Shown one piece after another: positions 1 to 3,585 of a stretch of 5,251 nt of DNA. Under the pieces are notes generated by a model, which saw nothing but the letters and a program-made list of their open reading frames with translations, was not told where the DNA came from and made no database searches. Made by a program: the position numbers and the translations under genes. Source of the DNA: Chamaesiphon sp. (GTDB taxonomy: Bacteria; Cyanobacteriota; Cyanobacteriia; Cyanobacteriales; Chamaesiphonaceae); the NCBI GenBank assembly GCA_026786125.1, contig JAJAYU010000074.1, positions 1 to 5,251 on the forward strand, given 5' to 3'. Within the stretch, counting starts at the first letter, position 1. Every line of letters begins with the position of its first letter.

Positions 1-1390
1 AGGTAAGCGGGAAATGGATGCCCTGCGCCAAGAAATTAATGCCACTCAAGCGATCGACCAAGTTACGCTCAATCGAGAACGGGATAACCTCAGCGATCTC
101 CAATCCTTAATTCAATCCCTTCAACAACTATTTACAGTTGCCGGAATTTTATCGACCATCGGCGGGATTTATCTATTTCAGTTATTAGAACAAGAATTGC
201 AACAACGAGAAGCCAAAATCCAAACCCGCGATAGTCTGATTAACGCCCTGACTAACGATATTATCGATGGGGTTGTGATTTTAGATCGATCAGGTCAAAT
301 TGAAACTGTCAATCCCGCCCTGATTGAGATGTTTGGCTATACCTCCGTCGATTTATTAGAATGTCCCCTGATGCGGCTATTTGCCCAGGCAACCACCGCA
401 AAATCCCAACCCCTGCCAGAACTAATCACTTGGCTCAAACAACAGACCCAACTGGATCGAATTTGGCAGCTTACCGCCTACCGCAAGGATGGTACTAGTT
501 TCCCGATCGAACTGTCCCTGAGTGAAATTCAGCAAGGAGAGCAAACCATCGCCATCCTCAGGAACGTGTCCGAACAGATCAATTTGATGAAACAGCTCGA
601 ATTCCACCTCAAATCGGCTGAGAAGCTCAACCTTGCCCTGATTCGTAGTAACTTTACCCTCAATAGCCGCAATCAAGAATTAGCTGAATTTGCCTACGCC
701 ACCGCCCACGATCTCAAGACCCCGCTGAGGGGAATTGCCACCCTGTCCGAGTGGATTGAAGAAGAAGTCAAACCCTACTCCTCCGAACAACTCGATCTCA
801 ATCTCCAACTCCTCCGCCAGCGTACCTATCGCCTCAACAACTTGATCGATGGATTGTGGGAGTACTCCAATTTAGGACAAACTCCCGTCGATTCAGAACC
901 GATCGAACTTGCGATCTTTTTAGAAGCAATCAAAACCGCTCTCTTGCTCCCACCCAACTTCAAGATCGAGGTTCATCCCACGGATCTCCAGATGATTGTG
1001 TGCAAATCTTACCTCCGCAAAGTGCTCGAAGAGTTGTTAGAAAATGCGCTCAAACACCATGACGCACTGGCAGTCACCGAAGATGATCTCGGTGGTGCAT
1101 CCCAAGACAGCCATCGCGGTCAGATTGGGATTCTTGTAGAATTAGCTGGAAAACAGATCGAATTTGTGATTACTGACGATGGTCCTGGGATCGATCGAGA
1201 ACACCATCAGCGAGTGTTTCGACTATTTGAAACTCTCAAATCCCGTGATGTTTACGAAAGTACGGGGATCGGACTAGCGATCGTCAAGAAACTCGTCGAT
1301 CGGGTCGGTGGTAAAATTTGGTTGGCAACTCCACCCTCTGGCAGGGGTTTAGCCGTCCATTTCACCTGGCCACAATTTCCGCTATTGTAA
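1..1390 (+). CDS. Sensor histidine kinase, CHASE3-type sensor end + TM + PAS + HisKA + HATPase (5' partial)
   Basis: Membrane-anchored sensor kinase that should autophosphorylate on His and pass the phosphate to an unknown response regulator. The frame is open to the window edge and the residues before the first ATG (position 14) read GKRE, so GKREMDALRQEI resembles the end of a periplasmic CHASE3 sensor domain. The real start is therefore upstream and ATG14 is internal. Counting from ATG14: transmembrane helix about 38-58, short coiled linker, PAS domain about 75-190, second coiled linker, H-box at 231-239 with phospho-acceptor His232 (AHDLKTPLRG), N-box Asn344 (ELLENALKHHD), G1 box DDGPGID 388-394, F-box about 401-408 and G2 box STGIG 416-420. 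All catalytic motifs are intact. A polar loop of about 20 residues follows KHHD (351-369). There is no receiver domain. The next gene is an unrelated toxin-antitoxin pair, and no cognate regulator is in view. The kinase class is certain; the CHASE3 assignment rests on a short remnant. Confidence 0.93.
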   Translation, partial: GKREMDALRQEINATQAIDQVTLNRERDNLSDLQSLIQSLQQLFTVAGILSTIGGIYLFQLLEQELQQREAKIQTRDSLINALTNDIIDGVVILDRSGQIETVNPALIEMFGYTSVDLLECPLMRLFAQATTAKSQPLPELITWLKQQTQLDRIWQLTAYRKDGTSFPIELSLSEIQQGEQTIAILRNVSEQINLMKQLEFHLKSAEKLNLALIRSNFTLNSRNQELAEFAYATAHDLKTPLRGIATLSEWIEEEVKPYSSEQLDLNLQLLRQRTYRLNNLIDGLWEYSNLGQTPVDSEPIELAIFLEAIKTALLLPPNFKIEVHPTDLQMIVCKSYLRKVLEELLENALKHHDALAVTEDDLGGASQDSHRGQIGILVELAGKQIEFVITDDGPGIDREHHQRVFRLFETLKSRDVYESTGIGLAIVKKLVDRVGGKIWLATPPSGRGLAVHFTWPQFPLL

Positions 1391-1432
1391 GCACGTTGAT
1401 TTTCTATAGCTCTATCAAATTGTGTAGATCCT

Positions 1433-1456
1433 CTTACCGATCGATCTCGGATTAAG
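1433..1456 (+). terminator. Possible weak hairpin after the kinase gene
   Basis: CTTA-CCGA pairs with TCGG-TAAG (8 bp in two blocks, a 2-nt bulge and a 6-nt loop), 43 nt after the kinase stop. No T-run follows, so it is not a standard intrinsic terminator. The CGATCGATC core inside may simply be part of the genome-wide CGATCG excess. Weak call. Confidence 0.2.
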
Positions 1457-1486
1457 TGGGATAGTTGCCAGAAAGAACTAATTGTA

Positions 1487-1502
1487 ATAGCATTAATGTT
1501 AT
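1487..1502. promoter_or_regulatory. Palindrome overlapping the toxin-antitoxin promoter, candidate HigA operator
   Basis: ATAGCATTAATGTTAT is an imperfect palindrome (14 of 16 positions symmetric) with a perfect CATTAATG centre at 1491-1498. It overlaps the TG extension and the first bases of the -10 element. A second, wider inverted repeat, TAATTGTAA (1479-1487) against TTATAATTA (1499-1507), matches 8 of 9 positions with an 11-nt spacer. HigA-type antitoxins are known to repress their own operons by binding palindromes at the promoter, so this is the natural operator candidate. The symmetry is seen; the binding is inferred. AT-rich DNA gives such symmetry easily. Confidence 0.4.
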
Positions 1503-1505
1503 AAT
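1497..1505 (+). promoter_or_regulatory. Extended -10 promoter for the higBA-like operon
   Basis: TGTTATAAT matches the extended -10 consensus TGnTATAAT exactly. No good -35 sits at the proper distance; TTGCCA at 1465-1470 is 29 nt upstream, although it would pair at 17 nt with a poorer TAGCAT at 1488-1493. An extended -10 can work without a strong -35. Transcription would start near 1512, only about 8 nt before the toxin ATG. Confidence 0.5.
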
Positions 1506-1519
1506 TACCGATTTTGTAA

Positions 1520-1879
1520 ATGGCTGAGTGGTCGATTAAGTTTTATACCGATAGCGAGGCTAAATCTCCAGTTACCGAGTGGTTTGAAGCTCAGGACGCT
1601 AAAACTCAGGCTAAGTTACTTTGGGTTTTCGATTTACTAGAAGAGTCGGGAATTGAGGTGGGAATGCCCCATGTCAAGCCGCTAGAAGATAAGCTTTACG
1701 AAGTTCGCATCCGTGTGGATAAAAATGCTTACCGAATTATCTATTTCTTATACACGGGGCAACAATTTATTCTCCTGCATGGTTTTCACAAGAAGACTCA
1801 AAAAACACCAAGCAAAGAGCTTAAGTTGGCGAAAAAATATTTGGCAGCTTTTCTAGAGCAGGTTGAAGCCGAAGGTTAA
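1520..1879 (+). CDS. higB: HigB-like toxin, RelE/ParE superfamily, phage Gp49-like family
   Basis: Predicted ribosome-dependent mRNA endonuclease toxin of a type II toxin-antitoxin system, acting in the cytoplasm. The 119-residue protein fits the Gp49-like/HigB family: FYTDSEAKSPVTEWF at the N-terminus, a helical stretch 25-42, VKPLEDKLYEVRIR (52-65), the strand YRIIYFLY (71-78) and the typical C-terminal LLHGFHKKTQKTP (85-97). The conserved basic residues (Lys53, Arg63, Arg65, Arg72, Lys91, Lys92) and His87 are those expected to contact RNA, by family analogy. It is followed 36 nt later by an XRE-type antitoxin, the toxin-first order usual for higBA. The ATG at 1520 is the family-like start, but no Shine-Dalgarno sequence precedes it; with the promoter at 1497-1505 the mRNA would be nearly leaderless. 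No frameshift or truncation is seen. Confidence 0.88.
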   Translation: MAEWSIKFYTDSEAKSPVTEWFEAQDAKTQAKLLWVFDLLEESGIEVGMPHVKPLEDKLYEVRIRVDKNAYRIIYFLYTGQQFILLHGFHKKTQKTPSKELKLAKKYLAAFLEQVEAEG

Positions 1880-1903
1880 TCGATCGAAAGTTAAATTATA
1901 TTT

Positions 1904-1909
1904 GAGGAG
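1904..1909 (+). promoter_or_regulatory. Ribosome binding site that fixes the antitoxin start at 1916
   Basis: GAGGAG lies 6 nt before ATG 1916. The in-frame TTG at 1910 touches this motif and cannot be its start. This strong site contrasts with the toxin, which has none, and fits the need for more antitoxin than toxin. Confidence 0.75.
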
Positions 1910-1915
1910 TTGAGA

Positions 1916-2254
1916 ATGACAGCTAAAATGATTAGTCTCGATCAAGTCAAAAAACGCGCTTTGAGTAAGCCGGAAGTGCTGAAAGAATATGAGGCTTTGA
2001 GAACAGAGTTTCAGATTGCGAGAATGGTTATTGCCATGCGCCAAGCTGCAAAGCTGACTCAACAGGAGTTTGCTGATAAGGTAGGTATCAAGCAATCGCA
2101 GATCGCTAGATTGGAAACTGGCAAACAATTGTTACGGCTGGATACGCTCGCAGCTTTGGCGGCTGGTGCGGGATATAAGGTTGAAATAACGATCGAGCCA
2201 CAGGATGACGATCGAGCGGAGTTACCCGCGATCGAATCATTGATTTTACGTTGA
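1916..2254 (+). CDS. higA: HigA-like antitoxin, XRE-family HTH protein
   Basis: Predicted antitoxin that binds and neutralises the toxin encoded just upstream and represses the shared promoter. From ATG 1916 it has 112 residues: a helical N-terminal region (about 9-36, with VKKRALSKPEVLKEYEAL), then a Cro/C1-type helix-turn-helix about 38-90. The HTH reads AAKLTQQEFADKVGIKQSQI, then ARLETGK and LRLDTLAALAAGAGY. An acidic tail follows (Glu94 to Glu107). This N-terminal helix plus XRE layout is typical of antitoxins paired with Gp49-like toxins. ATG 1916 is chosen over TTG 1910 because GAGGAG sits 6 nt before ATG and directly abuts the TTG. The toxin stop is 36 nt upstream, so the two genes should share one transcript. 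Confidence 0.88.
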   Translation: MTAKMISLDQVKKRALSKPEVLKEYEALRTEFQIARMVIAMRQAAKLTQQEFADKVGIKQSQIARLETGKQLLRLDTLAALAAGAGYKVEITIEPQDDDRAELPAIESLILR

Positions 2255-2269
2255 AGTTAACGCAATCGA

Positions 2270-2285
2270 GCAAATATCGATTTGC
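2270..2285. terminator. Small perfect hairpin in the convergent gap
   Basis: GCAAAT-ATCG-ATTTGC forms a 6-bp stem with a 4-nt loop, 16 nt after the antitoxin stop and within the 95-nt gap between convergent genes. It is AT-rich and lacks a following T-run on the plus strand, so termination activity is doubtful. Nothing else is seen in 2255-2349. Confidence 0.25.
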
Positions 2286-2349
2286 CAGCTTCCACCCAAT
2301 TAAACCACCGAAAATCAAATGTTTAAGGCGATCAATCTAAATCTTGAGC

Positions 2350-2967
2350 TTATTCAGGCGATCGCAGAGTTAAATCCGCAGTTTCAATTTCTCGATCGCG
2401 GATCGTCAAGCCGACTAAATGGACGATCGCTAGTCCCACCGCCACTAGGGACAAGACATAACTATGGAGGGTGTAAAGTCGGACGATCGTTTGAGAAGAG
2501 ATCGTATCACCCCCAACGAGAATAGTCCGTAACGCCGAGCCAATCAGTGGCACCGCTTCGATGGTCCCCAACTCAATTCGGAACCTCCAGAAGCCCTGTT
2601 GAGACCAGTCTAGGATCATTGATGTCCAGCCCAAACCCACCGCATTGAGAGTCAATAAAATCCCGCTCACCCAGCCGACAATCCAACTAGGTCGAAATTG
2701 TTGACCCAAAAACATCACAATAATTTGGACGAGGGCGACAATCAGAAATCCATTTCCCGCTAGGTGATGTACTGTCAGCACCAGCCAGCCGAAGGGCACT
2801 TCAGTCCCGATTTGTTTGAGGGAAGAAGATGCCGCACCTGCACTCGGTTCGTAGTAAACTGCTAGCAGTAATCCCGATACTGATGCCATCAGTACTAGAG
2901 TGAGAATTGCCACCGCTAGCACAGTTGAGAGTCGTTGCAGCCTGAAATTAGGGTCTTCATTCTTCAT
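2350..2967 (-). CDS. Divergent cytochrome b6 (PetB)-like protein lacking one haem histidine and the haem c_n cysteine
   Basis: Four-helix membrane protein of the cytochrome b N-terminal family, closest in layout to cytochrome b6 of the b6f complex. Helices lie at about 14-38 (A), 60-88 (B), 95-118 (C) and 162-188 (D). It aligns without gaps to cytochrome b6 at a constant offset of 19: YYEP 38-41 matches YYRP, and PFGWLVLTVHH matches the FGWLIRSVHR region. Haem ligands: His67 (b6 His86), His168 (His187) and His183 (His202) are present, with the 15-residue step in helix D that marks b6f rather than bc1. Gln81 stands where b6 has His100, a b_n ligand. Val16 replaces Cys35, the covalent anchor of haem c_n. 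The PWDQ motif reads DWSQ (120-123). The N-terminus is about 19 residues shorter than in b6 and the C-terminus about 9 longer; total 205 against 215. AGGAG 6 nt before the ATG overlaps the stop of the PetD-like gene, so the two genes are probably translationally coupled. Family certain; activity unknown. Confidence 0.88.
   Translation of the reverse strand: MKNEDPNFRLQRLSTVLAVAILTLVLMASVSGLLLAVYYEPSAGAASSSLKQIGTEVPFGWLVLTVHHLAGNGFLIVALVQIIVMFLGQQFRPSWIVGWVSGILLTLNAVGLGWTSMILDWSQQGFWRFRIELGTIEAVPLIGSALRTILVGGDTISSQTIVRLYTLHSYVLSLVAVGLAIVHLVGLTIRDREIETADLTLRSPE
2358..2365. repeat. HIP1 octamer GCGATCGC
   Basis: This is the only full HIP1 palindrome I found in the window, inside the 3' end of the cytochrome b6-like gene. 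The 6-bp core CGATCG occurs about 23 times by eye, mostly with other flanking bases, as at 2393, 2483, 3047 and 3695 (approximate positions). Confidence 0.85.
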
Positions 2968-2973
2968 ACTTCA

Positions 2974-2978
2974 CTCCT
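2974..2978 (-). promoter_or_regulatory. Ribosome binding site of the petB-like gene overlapping the petD-like stop
   Basis: On the minus strand AGGAG ends 6 nt before the ATG (2967-2965). Its first two bases are the last two bases of the upstream TAG stop (2979-2977). This arrangement supports translational coupling and a two-gene operon. Confidence 0.7.
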
Positions 2979-3453
2979 AAAAAAGACCTAATGTAAAAGC
3001 TTGTTCCACTGGAAGGGTTGCGCCATAGCCCAACCATAGCGTGACGATCGTACTAATCGCAAAAATGGCGATCGAAATCATCTGACGTAAGCGAGGATTG
3101 AGCCAATCGAGATTTTCAATTAAAGGTAGCAATAATAATCCCGTCGCAAATCCCACCATCGTGATGATGCCGACGATTTTGTAGGGAATCAGGCGGACGA
3201 GCTGATAAACTGGCAATAGATACCACTCTGGCAGCAAATGATCGGGTGTAGCGAAGGGATTGGCAGGCGGAGAGATCGCCACTGGATTGAGGATCGCGAG
3301 ACCGATACAGAGCGCAAATGTGCCTAAACCGATCGCGGGGAAGACAAAGAAAAGATCGTTGCGCCATTTTAACTGGCGGCTATTGTTGTGTGGTGGCAAG
3401 GGTTTATCTAACGGTGGAGTTGTCAAACCAGACTCTCGATCGAGATTTATCAT
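2977..3453 (-). CDS. Cytochrome b6f subunit IV (PetD)-like protein
   Basis: Three-helix membrane protein of the cytochrome b C-terminal family, which in the b6f complex forms the quinol-oxidation (Qp) pocket with cytochrome b6. At 158 residues it matches normal subunit IV (about 160). Helices lie at about 36-58 (E), 90-113 (F) and 123-143 (G). Hallmarks present: WRNDLFFVFP (30-39), the ANPFATP segment (64-70), the Qp-site motif PEWY (75-78) with Glu76, PVYQLVR with Arg87, PLIENL (110-115), GAT.P (144-148) and the family C-terminus TLGLF. The N-terminal 28 residues are unlike ordinary PetD and proline-rich. AAGGTG 8 nt before ATG 3453 supports this start. It precedes the cytochrome b6-like gene by 9 nt, the reverse of the standard petB-petD order. 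It is much less diverged from its family than its partner. I leave the symbol blank because a standard petD is expected elsewhere in the genome, though I cannot see it. Confidence 0.9.
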   Translation of the reverse strand: MINLDRESGLTTPPLDKPLPPHNNSRQLKWRNDLFFVFPAIGLGTFALCIGLAILNPVAISPPANPFATPDHLLPEWYLLPVYQLVRLIPYKIVGIITMVGFATGLLLLPLIENLDWLNPRLRQMISIAIFAISTIVTLWLGYGATLPVEQAFTLGLF

Positions 3454-3461
3454 CGGTTACA

Positions 3462-3467
3462 CACCTT
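3462..3467 (-). promoter_or_regulatory. Ribosome binding site of the petD-like gene
   Basis: AAGGTG on the minus strand ends 8 nt before ATG 3453-3451, good spacing for a partial Shine-Dalgarno match. Farther upstream TATAAC (minus strand, 3487-3482) could be a -10 element, but no convincing -35 accompanies it. Confidence 0.5.
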
Positions 3468-3509
3468 ATTTTAATTTGGCCGTTATATCTATGCTAACTC
3501 AGTTAATTA

Positions 3510-3524
3510 GTTGATAGTTGATAG
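3510..3524. repeat. Tandem heptamer GTTGATA x2
   Basis: GTTGATAGTTGATAG is a perfect 7-bp direct repeat upstream of the petD-like gene. It could be a regulator site of the direct-repeat kind or chance; I do not recognise it as a known box. Confidence 0.4.
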
Positions 3525-3528
3525 ATCT

Positions 3529-3585
3529 GTAGGTTGGGTTGAAGAATGTTGGCGGAGCCTCTCCTTCCGGAGACAACCCAACACG
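3529..3585. repeat. Interspersed GTTGGGTTG/CAACCCAAC element with a second repeat nested inside
   Basis: The outer arms GTTGGGTTG (3533-3541) and CAACCCAAC (3574-3582) form a perfect 9-bp inverted repeat. From memory, forms like GTAGGTTGGGTTGAAGAA followed by AACCCAACAC are common intergenic repeats in cyanobacteria. Here the two halves are separated by about 26 nt (3549-3574, sharing the final C) that look like a different short repeat containing TCTCC-TTCC-GGAGA. The element begins right after the kinase stop codon (3588-3586) and fills much of the gap to the petD-like gene. On the minus strand no T-run follows, so it may be an RNA-end hairpin, but a standard terminator is not shown. Confidence 0.65.
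3549..3574. repeat. Nested short repeat with TCTCC/GGAGA hairpin
   Basis: The segment starts TTGGCGGAGCC, then TCTCC (3560-3564), loop TTCC, GGAGA (3569-3573) and C. The same hairpin core, TCTCC then GGAGAC, occurs on the minus strand inside the kinase gene at 3859-3886. I recall GGCGGAGCCTCTCC and GGAGACGCTACGCGAAC as parts of one widespread cyanobacterial repeat family, so these two sites may be parts of the same family. Confidence 0.5.

Noticed and set aside
422..676. 84-residue minus-strand open frame
   Set aside because: Antisense to the PAS and linker region of the kinase at 1-1390, with no recognisable protein features.
856..1062. 68-residue plus-strand open frame
   Set aside because: Out-of-frame reading within the kinase HisKA/ATPase region; low-complexity basic product.
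1853..2318. Two minus-strand open frames (1853-2128 and 2106-2318)
   Set aside because: Both are antisense to the well-supported antitoxin gene and resemble no family.
2319..2525. 68-residue plus-strand open frame beginning MFKAINLN
   Set aside because: Most of it is antisense to the 3' end of the cytochrome b6-like gene. The product is arginine-rich with no domain and there is no ribosome binding site.
2350..2967. The cytochrome b6-like gene as a pseudogene
   Set aside because: The frame is intact, the alignment to b6 is gapless, three of four haem histidines and many structural glycines remain, and it is coupled to an intact partner gene.
3116..3514. Open frames 3116-3367 (minus) and 3260-3514 (plus)
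   Set aside because: Shadows of the petD-like gene, which has full family motifs in its own frame.
3510..3524. Tandem GTTGATA as a CRISPR or Pho-box-like array
   Set aside because: Only two 7-bp units without spacers. The unit does not match the 8-bp Pho-box repeat as I remember it. Kept only as a simple repeat.
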